Origin: Paenibacillus albidus
GTDB taxonomy: Bacteria > Bacillota > Bacilli > Paenibacillales > Paenibacillaceae
DNA: 64,000 bases
Direction: 5' to 3'
Assembly (NCBI RefSeq): GCF_014644435.1
Contig: NZ_BMKR01000011.1
Location: 1 to 64,000 of the forward strand
The position numbers and the translations under genes were made by a program. The notes under the pieces were generated by a model, which searched no databases, was not told the origin of the DNA, and saw only the letters and a list, made by a program, of their open reading frames with translations. Below are positions 1 through 8,574 of this stretch, piece after piece (position 1 is the first letter of the stretch; every line of letters starts with the position of its first letter).

Positions 1-12
1 TACGGTAGATCA

Positions 13-291
13 TTACTCATCACCGCTCTTTTTGGTCGTCTGCTTGACCAACTGGTTACCGTATACGGCCACCGCCCCGCACAAAATGCCCTGTAGGATA
101 CTCTCAGGGGTAAAGCCCATTGTCAGCGACACCAGGACAACGGCCACTACCGTAACCCCATAAATAATCGTCCAGTCTGGTACCTTCGGTGTCTGTTTAA
201 GGATAACGCCAACAACCCAGCACGCGGCCACAATAACCAATAGCTCCGGTTTGATAAAATTAGCAACTGCATTCCACTCCACACAAACCAT
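13..291 (-). CDS. Phage holin (holin_5_2-like)
   Basis: Small membrane protein of 92 residues with two or three hydrophobic segments (about 16-30, 42-60 and 66-80) and a charged C-terminus (KQTTKKSGDE). The pattern, with PDW before the second membrane segment and LQGILCGAVAV in the third, fits the Phage_holin_5_2 family from memory. Such proteins form lesions in the cytoplasmic membrane that trigger lysis. It lies directly downstream of the XhlA-like gene at the end of the late region, the usual place for a lysis cassette. The endolysin would follow to the left, outside the window. Confidence 0.75.
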   Translation of the reverse strand: MVCVEWNAVANFIKPELLVIVAACWVVGVILKQTPKVPDWTIIYGVTVVAVVLVSLTMGFTPESILQGILCGAVAVYGNQLVKQTTKKSGDE

Positions 292-297
292 TCCCTT

Positions 298-576
298 CTA
301 TTCTTCCAATTTGTCTACCTTTTTTTGAACTTGATTGATTCTCTCTTCAGCCCGCGTGACTCGTTCAGCCAATTGATCAGTACGTTTACCCTGCACCCGG
401 ACATCTGCGCGGATATCGTCTACCCCTCGTTTGATGTACTCCACATCTGTCCGCAGCGCCGCTCCAGTCCCGGCCTCCTGAGCGACATCCTTTTTATAGG
501 CAGACGTCCGGGTTACCCATCCCAATGCAATTCCACTGATAGCCGCAAGCATTGCTATTAATGTCGTTATCTCCAC
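298..576 (-). CDS. XhlA/BhlA-like membrane-anchored coiled-coil protein
   Basis: A 92-residue protein with one N-terminal membrane segment (about residues 4-22) followed by a long heptad-rich charged helix that ends in lysines and glutamates. This is the layout of the haemolysin XhlA/BhlA group found in PBSX-type lysis cassettes, where it acts with a holin and an amidase. It is six bases upstream of the holin gene, so the two are probably co-transcribed. The assignment rests on architecture and neighbours rather than a diagnostic motif. Confidence 0.6.
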   Translation of the reverse strand: MEITTLIAMLAAISGIALGWVTRTSAYKKDVAQEAGTGAALRTDVEYIKRGVDDIRADVRVQGKRTDQLAERVTRAEERINQVQKKVDKLEE

Positions 577-619
577 TCCCGTTCCCCCTCAACAAAATAG
601 CCCCCGGGGATCCGAGGGC

Positions 620-645
620 AAAATAAAAACGCCTCTATAGGCGCT
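620..645 (-). terminator. Rho-independent terminator between tail and lysis genes
   Basis: On the - strand a CGCC/GGCG stem with a six-base loop is followed by a run of T residues (TTTTTATTTT). It lies after the last tail gene and before the lysis genes. Confidence 0.65.
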
Positions 646-738
646 ACCTGAAATCTCTATTTATCCTCTACCAACAAGGCTACCTCCTCCCGGATGATCC
701 CCGGCACCTGCTCCAGCGTCTTCAATCCCTAATTTAAT

Positions 739-1485
739 TTATGGTGTCCCGAAAAATACAACTGTCACTGTAAAAGTTAGCTGGCTTCTATTTTTGAGAA
801 AAATAGTTACTGGATACATCGCAGTCCCATTCTCCATTCCGGCACTGGCGATATACATAGGGGCTGTGGCACTATCGTGAGTGTAATAGTAATTCCCATC
901 AATCTGAGCCAAACTCACCGATACTTTTCCCTGATATAAAACAACCACCGTATGTGCGCTTTTCATCGTGGTTATGGGGACCGGGACATCAACCCCTCCA
1001 TTTCCGGGAACCGTGACGTTCGCGTCATACCTGCGCAACGGATTAATTCCAGCAGCTTGCATTTGTGCTACCGTGACTTTAATCTCACCGGCTCCGGCAC
1101 CACCTTTGCGGTATCCCTCACGCGGGTAAACAGCTAAATCTCCATTAGACCATTGCCCAGCACTCAACGCCACATCATCCCCTGTAGAGATAACGGGCAC
1201 TGTCCCAGCCATATCGCTAAATCCTCTACCGGACAAAATATACTCCGGTCTTAAGTTTGGGGCGGGTACTGTTACCCATGTCTGCCCATTATAGTAGCCT
1301 TCAGGTGGTTGTAAAAACACTCTGTCACCAGCCCAAACTGTACTTTGTGTAGATGGCATGTGATGATTTTCAACCGATTTGTTAATTATAGTGCCATTAG
1401 CGTTGTACAAAGTACCCGCGCTGAATTTTTTTCCGGTTAAAACATCAGAAGGCGTTGCATTACCGGGAAATAGGTATTGTCCCAC
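739..1485 (-). CDS. Tail fibre-associated protein, unknown
   Basis: Protein of 248 residues directly downstream of the large tail fibre gene (3-base gap). It begins with YLFPGNATPSDVLTGKKFSAG, a motif often seen in phage tail tip or fibre accessory proteins with 'sets of tail spikes' repeats; residues 80-95 (YILSGRGFSDMAGTVP) resemble a second copy of that unit. The C-terminal half is beta-rich and lacks membrane segments. It is probably a receptor-binding or fibre-capping protein. Function is inferred from position and composition only. Confidence 0.6.
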   Translation of the reverse strand: MGQYLFPGNATPSDVLTGKKFSAGTLYNANGTIINKSVENHHMPSTQSTVWAGDRVFLQPPEGYYNGQTWVTVPAPNLRPEYILSGRGFSDMAGTVPVISTGDDVALSAGQWSNGDLAVYPREGYRKGGAGAGEIKVTVAQMQAAGINPLRRYDANVTVPGNGGVDVPVPITTMKSAHTVVVLYQGKVSVSLAQIDGNYYYTHDSATAPMYIASAGMENGTAMYPVTIFLKNRSQLTFTVTVVFFGTP

Positions 1486-1488
1486 GGT

Positions 1489-4467
1489 TTAATCCTCCTC
1501 CAGCTTGCCTGTGATGTATAGAACATTTGCAACGCTGCTGGTGACGTACAGGCGGACGGCCTTTGCTTGCTCCGATGCAGCGAAAAACGGAACTAGAGAG
1601 TAATCCGTATTGGCGGCAAGGGTTTGCGCGTCCAGGAGCTTTGTAGATGTCGCTACCGTTCCTTCCGGGTTTGTATACTCTGCCCTCAACGTGACCGTGA
1701 CAGCGGCAGTTGTCCGTAGGCTAATTGAATAGGTCATTAAGCACCGGGACGCTGGCGTATGCGAAAACAGCAGGGTTTCGGTTGTGGCGGATACCTGGTT
1801 GTTTATCATCCTGTTTCGCGTCGCTGAAACAAGGGCCAGCTTCCCGGTGGAGTCTCTGACAGCGATATTTCCAGCCGTGGCGCTCGTGGAGGAAGCTGCT
1901 GTTAAATGTGCTACATCAACCAGTGTTATGATCCCGGCGTTTGCGCCGCCGGCGGCGGCATATTTGAAGACATAGCCTCTTTGCAAGATAACCCCGAACG
2001 CATAAGAGGGATTATCTCCACGGACTTGCCTCCAGTTTGTACCGTCCCAATAGCAGTTGGTACAATGCCAAAGGCCGTATCCGTTGGCAGTGTCTGACGT
2101 TTGCTGCAAGATACCCCCGGAAGCAGCTCCAGCAGCCATGGCGTTCCCTGAAACGATTCTTCCGTTTTGCCCCATCGTGAACCCTTCGGCTGCAAGGTAT
2201 TGGGAGGAATCCCGGACCGATGCTGTGTTTGCTGCTGATGCTACGGAAGCATGGAACCCGTCTATCTTGTCAGCCGTTTCCACACTGGTTCCTGCATTAA
2301 AAACTGGCGTATTTACGCTGGTGATCCCCGTTTCGGAAGTGATTATGGAGATGCCTATTCCTGTTTCAAAAGTAGCGTTATCAAATCCTATAAACTCGCT
2401 TATCTCTACTACAGGGTAAGTCCATACCGTTGTAAGAGTACCTAAAAGGATGCAGCAGTACGTTCCATCATAAGCAAATCGCACACTTGAAAATGGGGGG
2501 GCTCCAGTGGTTGAAGCAGAGGCATTCACCCAGCCAGGCGTAGGATTTCCACTAAAGTTGTACCCACCCAGCAGAACCTCCCACGCGCCCGTTGCAGGGG
2601 TGTAGTTATACCCTCCTACTCTAATCCGCATCATTGTATTAGTCCACGCGAACGGCAGCAAGATTTTTAGTGCCCCAGTTACGGACACCCCCCCTCTGTA
2701 CGCAACGGCGTTTTCAGCTCTTTTAATAGGGCCATCATATTTCCTTACTGACGCGCCTGGCATGATGACAGTTCCGTCCGTGGCGATACCCAGATATCCA
2801 CCCGATACGTTCTTGCGGCTGACGTTCTCATTTTCCACCCAATGGGCCCAGTTTCCAATGCCTATCTCGTATCTAGTAAATACACGCTGGCTTAAAGCGT
2901 CGGTCACCTTTTGTTGTACATAGGCGTTTACCGTTGGAGTCAGCCTATCAACTTCACACAATCCATAAATAAAACCTGAAGGCTTGCCCGTTGTAGCAGT
3001 TATTGCATAGTATCTTCCCGGTGTCACCAAATTGTCCAAACTCGCACCATAAGTAGTGGCAGTGCCGTCATTGTCGGTCAACTTATGCTTTTGAATCTCA
3101 TATCCCGATTGGGTTTCTGTATCATCCGGTATAACCTGTACAGGCTTCGGGAGCGTTACCAACCCGGCATAAACATCTGATGCGCTGAATGTAGGAGGCG
3201 GTAGGTTATTTCCCGTTTGATATCTCACCTCGACAGAAACCCTGTTAGTGGTTGCTACCCTTGCTTCTATCGTAAACCGCCAACGGGAGTTGGTCGCATC
3301 AAACGTTACGTCTGAGATAGCGTAACACGCAGGTGTATTTCCAGTTACTTCGGTGTATCTTGCTTTCTGCCACGTTGGTGCTGCCGATGAGGGGGTCAAA
3401 ACAACGTCGAATAACTTTGTTAGCTTACCCGCTCCGTTAGCGCTCCCCCAGGCCGATGTTACCGTCACTTCGATATAACCTTGCACAGATAGCCCGGTAG
3501 AGAAATAAATATCTATCTTTTGTCCAGCAGTGCCCGTAAATGCCTCAGGGTATAGAACTTGCCTTGTCACAGCCCCGTTGAGGACTTCACCAATTGCAAC
3601 TACCCTGCTCTGTGCATCCAGTGCAGCCACCCCACCCGCAGCACCTTTCTGTGAACTCGGAATAGCTGCATTCCATGTGGTGCGCTCTGCCGCTGTCAGG
3701 TGACGGATAGTGTCGTCTGCGTGAGTCTTGGCTGCCTCCAGGGTTGTTGCCGGAGCTGTCCGCCAACTGGATTTACCTGTTATTGACTTGATCATGTAGG
3801 CCAACCAGCCCCAGAGCTTGGTAGGTGCTCCAGTCTCTCCGGTTGGGGCTTCAGTATCCGTAATGGTCCGGTTACCAATTACCGTGTCCGTTGCACTCCC
3901 TGCTGCTCCTGCTCCTGATGAAAGCCCGGCAAGTTTTGCTTTCTCTGCAGCTGTATAATCCTCCGTTGATAGCTGTTTACCGGCCACCTTATCCACTTTT
4001 CCAGAAAGCTGATTCGTTACAGTCGCAGCGAAGTTCGGATCATTGTTCAGTGCATCACCGATCTCCTTAAGTGTGTCCAGGGCATCTGGCGCAGTGCCCA
4101 CAACAGCCTGAATACGCTGATCTGTCTCATCCTTACTGTATGTGGTTGCTTTATCAGCCTTGGCAAGCAGTTGCGTGTCAGCATATGACTTAGCGGATGC
4201 AAGAGAGGTGTCAGCCTTTTGTTGTGCACCTGCAGGCGTTTCTTTGGTCGCTAATTCGGTGGCTAAGACATCGATTGATTCGTGTCCAGAATCAATCCCA
4301 TCCTCCATATGATTGAGTCGCGCGGAGGTAATCCGTGTTCCTTCCTGGACAAGTTCAAAAAGCGGACGCCCTGTCTGTGGATCAGTCTTTTGCTTGCCGG
4401 AAGCGTCTTTAATTGGCTTGGTTAGATCCGGAATTTCATCCTTCCAAGCCTGTTTGTTATATGCCAC
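1489..4467 (-). CDS. Phage tail fibre protein
   Basis: A 992-residue protein. The N-terminus (AYNKQAWKDEIPDLTKPI) and the segment EGTRITSARLNHMEDGID at about residues 43-60 are typical of baseplate-attached fibres of Firmicute phages. Residues 75-250 hold low-complexity helical fibre repeats (KADTSLASAKSYADTQ, DALDTLKEIGDALNNDPNFA). The remainder is beta-rich and variable, as expected for a receptor-binding shaft and tip. It overlaps the preceding small tail gene by 11 bases. The protein presumably decides host range. No chaperone-type peptidase domain is evident. Confidence 0.85.
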   Translation of the reverse strand: MAYNKQAWKDEIPDLTKPIKDASGKQKTDPQTGRPLFELVQEGTRITSARLNHMEDGIDSGHESIDVLATELATKETPAGAQQKADTSLASAKSYADTQLLAKADKATTYSKDETDQRIQAVVGTAPDALDTLKEIGDALNNDPNFAATVTNQLSGKVDKVAGKQLSTEDYTAAEKAKLAGLSSGAGAAGSATDTVIGNRTITDTEAPTGETGAPTKLWGWLAYMIKSITGKSSWRTAPATTLEAAKTHADDTIRHLTAAERTTWNAAIPSSQKGAAGGVAALDAQSRVVAIGEVLNGAVTRQVLYPEAFTGTAGQKIDIYFSTGLSVQGYIEVTVTSAWGSANGAGKLTKLFDVVLTPSSAAPTWQKARYTEVTGNTPACYAISDVTFDATNSRWRFTIEARVATTNRVSVEVRYQTGNNLPPPTFSASDVYAGLVTLPKPVQVIPDDTETQSGYEIQKHKLTDNDGTATTYGASLDNLVTPGRYYAITATTGKPSGFIYGLCEVDRLTPTVNAYVQQKVTDALSQRVFTRYEIGIGNWAHWVENENVSRKNVSGGYLGIATDGTVIMPGASVRKYDGPIKRAENAVAYRGGVSVTGALKILLPFAWTNTMMRIRVGGYNYTPATGAWEVLLGGYNFSGNPTPGWVNASASTTGAPPFSSVRFAYDGTYCCILLGTLTTVWTYPVVEISEFIGFDNATFETGIGISIITSETGITSVNTPVFNAGTSVETADKIDGFHASVASAANTASVRDSSQYLAAEGFTMGQNGRIVSGNAMAAGAASGGILQQTSDTANGYGLWHCTNCYWDGTNWRQVRGDNPSYAFGVILQRGYVFKYAAAGGANAGIITLVDVAHLTAASSTSATAGNIAVRDSTGKLALVSATRNRMINNQVSATTETLLFSHTPASRCLMTYSISLRTTAAVTVTLRAEYTNPEGTVATSTKLLDAQTLAANTDYSLVPFFAASEQAKAVRLYVTSSVANVLYITGKLEED

Positions 4468-4789
4468 CAGAACTCGCCTCCAATCTCAAAACAAACTCAA
4501 AGGCAATCAAAAACCCCTTATCGTTTTTGATCACGGTAAGGGGTTGAACTGCCAAAGCATTGCCATATTGATCAAGCAATGACGCTTCAAAAAGTTGCTG
4601 GCCAACAGCCTGCGTCTCTGTAATATAAATGTACTTCCGGACTGACAGCCCAGAAATAACGGTTTTTTGAATGGGAAAGTCTACCTGCTCTCCATCAATT
4701 TTCACTCGTGCTCCAGTAATATAGCCACTTAAACCACGGATCAGGTTATCCAGCAGCAGTGGTTGCACAATATCCGCCAAATGAATCAC
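4457..4789 (-). CDS. Small tail/baseplate protein, unknown
   Basis: A 110-residue protein between the YmfQ-like baseplate protein and the tail fibre, overlapping both (4 and 11 bases), so translation is probably coupled. Homologues at this position in Paenibacillus phages are, as I recall, often misnamed ketopantoate hydroxymethyltransferase; nothing in this sequence supports an enzyme. It is soluble and beta-rich, and may link the fibre to the baseplate. Confidence 0.6.
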   Translation of the reverse strand: MIHLADIVQPLLLDNLIRGLSGYITGARVKIDGEQVDFPIQKTVISGLSVRKYIYITETQAVGQQLFEASLLDQYGNALAVQPLTVIKNDKGFLIAFEFVLRLEASSGGI

Positions 4790-5328
4790 ACTCCTTCAAC
4801 CGGCATCTCATACCCACAAATCGGGAAGTCAACTCCATGTGAGTACCAAGTACCCTTTATATTAATGATTTGCGTTGGAACTGCTGAACTGAATACTGCC
4901 CGGCGAATATGGACCGGGCGCACATATTCAAAATCAGCCTGCAGCCCAGCCATGTTAAACGGTTGAACAAGTGAAAATTCAAAGTGGATCTCTTTTGACA
5001 AAAAGTCCTCCGTAACATTCATCAGCTTACCGTGCTGATTCCCCAGTTCCCGCAGTAAAGGTAGCTTAAAGGGCCGATCACCCCAACGCTTCCGGCGTAT
5101 CGCCTCCCTACGTTCTTCATCACTACCCTCTTGAGTCTTCCGGAAGTACATCCATTCCCAAATCCAAAGAGCCCAGGTGGATCTCCGGAGAATAAACTGA
5201 TTACTCAGGTCGTCTATCATCTGTAAGCGGTCGTCCATTTCCTTTTCAAAAACTGAAAAATGCTGGTCTGCCATATCAATCTCATACCAGTATGGTGGCA
5301 GCATTTCACGATATCTCAGCGGGATCAT
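4786..5328 (-). CDS. xkdU: Baseplate/tail protein, YmfQ (DUF2313)-like, XkdU position
   Basis: A 180-residue protein beginning LRYREMLPPYWYEID, followed by charged helices and the stretch EERREAIRRKRWGDRPFKL, the usual pattern of YmfQ/DUF2313 proteins, which correspond to phage P2 gpI and PBSX XkdU. These proteins sit at the baseplate edge next to the J-like wedge protein. The gene overlaps the baseplate J gene upstream by 4 bases. Confidence comes mainly from order and size. Confidence 0.7.
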   Translation of the reverse strand: MIPLRYREMLPPYWYEIDMADQHFSVFEKEMDDRLQMIDDLSNQFILRRSTWALWIWEWMYFRKTQEGSDEERREAIRRKRWGDRPFKLPLLRELGNQHGKLMNVTEDFLSKEIHFEFSLVQPFNMAGLQADFEYVRPVHIRRAVFSSAVPTQIINIKGTWYSHGVDFPICGYEMPVEGV

Positions 5329-6155
5329 AACAGGACCACTTCCACTCTCAAAACAGACGACAGCGGAAGAACAATATCCTCCATATCGCCATTGAGGGTC
5401 AGGCTCTCGTAATCATCCACACCAGGCAGCAACAGTAGCGCGGCCACATAATTGTAAATAAGTTTTGAGCGGCCACTCGCATAATCCAATACACGCTGCT
5501 GAATAGTAGCCGCCAGCACAGTCAAATCCGTACCGCTGGACGTAAGCAAGCGGGTCTCTAGACGTACGTTAAAGACTGGCGCCGGATGAACCAGTAGGTC
5601 ATGCCCAGCGATCCGCCGATCCTCCCACATCCAGGCTTTGACCGTCTCGGCGAATTCTTCTGTAATAGGCTGTCCGTCCAGGTTCGTTAAGTATAGATCG
5701 ATGGAATTATCATGCCGCTCTTTCTCACGCGCAATTGCTCCACCAACCCCAGCCATTTCCAACGCCCAAGTTTCGTAATCCTTCCGCCGTCCGCTGCCGA
5801 TTTCAGTAGCGGCACGCTCAAGCATGCGCAGCCGAAAAGTATCGTCGCTCTCCCCATCTTTACGGGTAAGGCCTGCAGACCAACCGTGACCGTCAAGATA
5901 CTCGGAATCCGCCCAAATCGGGAAACCCTGGAGAAATCCATACGTCCAAAGCATTTGTTGCTCGGCAAGCTCCAACGCTAGGGGATACCACAGATCATAA
6001 AAGTATTCCCCTTCCCCTGTTGGTGGAGGTGGAAGTCCTCGTTCGAGCGCCAAAGCAATGGCCCGGTTCACCCAACGCTGATAAATATCCTCCGGCTCCT
6101 CATTAAGGATAGGCATGTATGGAAGCGCCGGCAGATCACTCAATTTAATGGTCAT
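5325..6155 (-). CDS. xkdT: Baseplate J family protein (XkdT-like)
   Basis: A 276-residue baseplate wedge protein. Visible family features are an N-terminal YQRWVNRAIALALERGL helix, the DGESDDTFRLRMLERAATE segment near residue 105 and the GSGRRKDYETWALEMAGVGGA segment, matching the usual baseplate_J pattern of 'E.D..yR.R......'. It is shorter than PBSX XkdT (about 350 residues), mainly at the N-terminus. It overlaps DUF2634 upstream and the YmfQ-like gene downstream by 4 bases each. Confidence 0.8.
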   Translation of the reverse strand: MTIKLSDLPALPYMPILNEEPEDIYQRWVNRAIALALERGLPPPPTGEGEYFYDLWYPLALELAEQQMLWTYGFLQGFPIWADSEYLDGHGWSAGLTRKDGESDDTFRLRMLERAATEIGSGRRKDYETWALEMAGVGGAIAREKERHDNSIDLYLTNLDGQPITEEFAETVKAWMWEDRRIAGHDLLVHPAPVFNVRLETRLLTSSGTDLTVLAATIQQRVLDYASGRSKLIYNYVAALLLLPGVDDYESLTLNGDMEDIVLPLSSVLRVEVVLL

Positions 6156-6595
6156 ACACTAATCGCCTCCTCCATCTCCGCCTGACCCACCAGGCCGGTT
6201 ATCAATATACTAAGATGCATTTCCTGTCCTTCCCTTACCATCGATCGCACCTCAGCCCGTACAATTTCTGTATGTGCAGTCAGCGCTTCTTCCATATCTC
6301 GTTTAATCTCAATATCCTCCCAGGTAGACCATTCGGAGCGTTCAACACCAACTTCTTCACCGTATAAAACATACCGAAAGCGCTCCGTATTCAAGAGTTT
6401 GAGTGCCGTCTGTATCAGGTATTCCTCATAGGTACTGGTCTTCTTCGGATAGCCATCCTCAGTGAGGACCGCGCTCCGGTTGCGGTAATCGATCACATAG
6501 GTCCATTTCGTAGCCGATAGAACCGATTCCGTAAGCTCGACTTCTCCAATATCGGAAATGTCCAGGTCAGGAAACAAACTATCATCCGCCATCAC
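6152..6595 (-). CDS. xkdS: DUF2634 baseplate protein (XkdS-like)
   Basis: A 147-residue protein with the pattern WTYVIDYRNRSAVLTEDG...EEYLIQTALKLLNTERFRYVLY that characterises DUF2634 (PBSX XkdS, related to the gp25-like lysozyme fold of contractile tails). It lies between the DUF2577-like and baseplate J genes, its fixed place in PBSX-type phages, overlapping both neighbours. Confidence 0.8.
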   Translation of the reverse strand: MMADDSLFPDLDISDIGEVELTESVLSATKWTYVIDYRNRSAVLTEDGYPKKTSTYEEYLIQTALKLLNTERFRYVLYGEEVGVERSEWSTWEDIEIKRDMEEALTAHTEIVRAEVRSMVREGQEMHLSILITGLVGQAEMEEAISV

Positions 6596-6923
6596 CGCTC
6601 ACATCCTTTCCAAGCACGTAATATCGCTGGCCAGTCATACGGGATACAATGAGCCGGTCCCCAGCCATCAGGGGGCTGGGGATAGTAAGAATGCCGGTTA
6701 ATGTAGCTGACTCCGGTTGCGATACTTCAAACTTTGCATCGATGCGTCTCTCCTGCAGATACTCAGCAAAAACAAGCTTATCCGCCGGATACGGCTCCGG
6801 GTCCTCATCGACCTGAATTTTCGGGTTTGCTGGCCAACTAAGCAGAGTCGCCCGCTCCGTATCTCGAGCATCGATGTGACCCGCTGTTTTATCCCGAAAC
6901 ATTTTAAGAGCATCATTCAGCAC
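6582..6923 (-). CDS. DUF2577-like tail protein (XkdR position)
   Basis: A 113-residue protein. The C-terminal segment SPLMAGDRLIVSRMTGQRYYVLGK resembles the end of DUF2577 proteins (PBSX XkdR), where a beta-barrel near the baseplate hub ends with 'GD.v.l.r...GQ.y.VL.r'. The N-terminus differs from typical DUF2577. It overlaps the DUF2634 gene by 14 bases and starts 2 bases after the hub protein. Confidence 0.6.
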   Translation of the reverse strand: MLNDALKMFRDKTAGHIDARDTERATLLSWPANPKIQVDEDPEPYPADKLVFAEYLQERRIDAKFEVSQPESATLTGILTIPSPLMAGDRLIVSRMTGQRYYVLGKDVSGDGG

Positions 6924-6925
6924 GG

Positions 6926-7906
6926 TTATTCTCTCCTCTCCAGCTCCAGCTTGACGGTATATAACCCATTTTTAAAGCTGGATTCCGCACTCTCTACTAT
7001 CCATTTCGAGGTATGGTCCGTCTTGATCAGCACCATCCATCCAGCCCGCAGCCCCGACAGTGTGTGGTCTTCATGCTTGACCGTGATCTTCTTCATTTGT
7101 TTGGCCTGTGAGAGTGCCTTCAAGCGCTGTTCAGCTATAAAGGTCGGATCTTCATCTTCTTCGACTTCTATGATCTCTTCCATCCGCCCCATGGCCTTTA
7201 CAGCCCCCGCTGCCGTCTTGGTCACGGAAGAAGCGATCTTGTCGTCCTTATATTTTTGAGCCGTCACTACCGTGTATGTCTCATCAATGGTGTACCCCGC
7301 AGTGCTCGCCTCCAATTGATCCGGAATAAATATGGGCACAAGAGTATTGGTGCCTTCCCGGACAACTTGTAGGTAAAAACTCTGATCTGTCCGGAATACA
7401 TCGACATGATACCGGTAGCCGCTGCGCTCATATGCCTTTTGCAGCACATCCAAAATAACTTCTGAATGGAACATCGTTCCGTAACGTTCATCGATGTTAA
7501 ACCCCAGTTTAGGGCAGCGAAAATCAATACCGGTGGTCTTGATGTAGCGCTGCAGTTCTGCACCGGCCACACCTTTGAGATACGGACGAACACCTTTGTT
7601 CTTCGCCAAATACCAGCTGATCTCCCGAGCTTCAACCTCCCATTCATCGGTGAACTCATTTTGTTCAAATTTAATAATGGGGCCGTGGAAGAACTGATTT
7701 TTGTGGTGAAGCACTCCCACTCCTTTCAGTCGCTGCGAAAAGCACATCAGCATACCGGCTACCTTCAGATCAGTAGCGTTGCGGAGTCTCACCGTAGCGC
7801 TTCGAGCGATCTCATCCCGGGCCGAAGACCAGGACAATTCCACAGTTTCATCCGTTAGCAGCTGCCGATTACTCTCCTTTCCGTAAATGACCGCAAAATT
7901 GTCCAT
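6926..7906 (-). CDS. xkdQ: Baseplate hub protein, XkdQ/YqbQ-like
   Basis: A 326-residue protein corresponding to PBSX XkdQ (gpD/VgrG-like hub of a contractile tail). Features include an N-terminal beta region (VELSWSSARDEIARSATVRL), GPIIKFEQNEFTDEWEVEAREISWYLAKNKG in the middle, and the C-terminal repeat LSGLRAGWMVLIKTD...SAESSFKNGLYTVKLELE, all in the order seen in this family. It is immediately downstream of the XkdP-like gene and upstream of the DUF2577-like gene. Confidence 0.8.
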   Translation of the reverse strand: MDNFAVIYGKESNRQLLTDETVELSWSSARDEIARSATVRLRNATDLKVAGMLMCFSQRLKGVGVLHHKNQFFHGPIIKFEQNEFTDEWEVEAREISWYLAKNKGVRPYLKGVAGAELQRYIKTTGIDFRCPKLGFNIDERYGTMFHSEVILDVLQKAYERSGYRYHVDVFRTDQSFYLQVVREGTNTLVPIFIPDQLEASTAGYTIDETYTVVTAQKYKDDKIASSVTKTAAGAVKAMGRMEEIIEVEEDEDPTFIAEQRLKALSQAKQMKKITVKHEDHTLSGLRAGWMVLIKTDHTSKWIVESAESSFKNGLYTVKLELERRE

Positions 7907-7919
7907 CTAATCCCACCCT

Positions 7920-8561
7920 TTACTTCACCTTGGAGGTTTTATCCAAGATACGTTCCTTCTGAGCTAAATAATCGAAGTTACCTTTGGCGTTAGCAGCTGC
8001 ATCCTTCTCCTCACTTTTTTTCTGCTTTTCATCTGCTTTTTTCGATTTCTCGCTTTTCTTTTTATCATTCTTTTTATCCGTTTTGCCAGTTGTATTCGGC
8101 CGGCTTTTGGATGATTTCGTAATGATCACACCCGGTTTGAGCAGCTGCTTGGTATTAGAGTAAGAAACGATCTTCACCGGATCAAACTCCACAAACTGAA
8201 ACTGAATATGCAGGTTCGCCTGGCCTTCTTTGTAGGTCGCCTCCATACTTTCGAACCACATAGTCTGACTAAATAGCGATTCAAAGTTAATAACCACCGG
8301 CTTCGCCTTCCATTGCTCCATGAGCTTCCAAGCTTGCTCAGGTGATTGATACTTCACCGTTTCCTTTCCCGTTTCCCATAGCTCCTCCCAGGCGCGAGGG
8401 AAGATGGCAGAAAAAGAGACCCGCATCAATTTCGATGTGAGTCTCTTTGTCGTCTTCTCTTGGCCTGTAATCACTGTAAAAGAGTCAATTTCGTTGCTGC
8501 TGGTGATTTGAATCTCAGCTGGTGTAATGGGGAAAGTAAAACGGTTCTTGTCGCGGATCAT
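7920..8561 (-). CDS. xkdP: XkdP-like tail protein without LysM domain
   Basis: The start is set at the ATG at 8561 (MIRDKNRFTFPITPAEIQI), preceded by GGGGGTGAT; upstream codons overlap the tape measure gene. The 213-residue product has the XkdP/YqbP N-terminal domain (FPITPAEI, TKRLTSKLMRVSFSAIFPR, QAWKLMEQWK). Instead of the usual C-terminal LysM peptidoglycan-binding domain it ends in a lysine/glutamate-rich tail (residues about 155-200). XkdP lies between the tape measure and the hub. The missing LysM is unusual compared with PBSX. Confidence 0.75.
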   Translation of the reverse strand: MIRDKNRFTFPITPAEIQITSSNEIDSFTVITGQEKTTKRLTSKLMRVSFSAIFPRAWEELWETGKETVKYQSPEQAWKLMEQWKAKPVVINFESLFSQTMWFESMEATYKEGQANLHIQFQFVEFDPVKIVSYSNTKQLLKPGVIITKSSKSRPNTTGKTDKKNDKKKSEKSKKADEKQKKSEEKDAAANAKGNFDYLAQKERILDKTSKVK

Positions 8562-8574
8562 CGTCAGTATAAGA

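Noticed and set aside
657..725. A 22-codon - strand ORF (TTG start, LKTLEQVPGIIREEVALLVE...) between the last tail gene and the terminator
   Set aside because: It reads like protein, but there is no RBS and an in-frame stop lies just before the TTG. It may be a remnant of a small XkdX-like gene; not enough to call.
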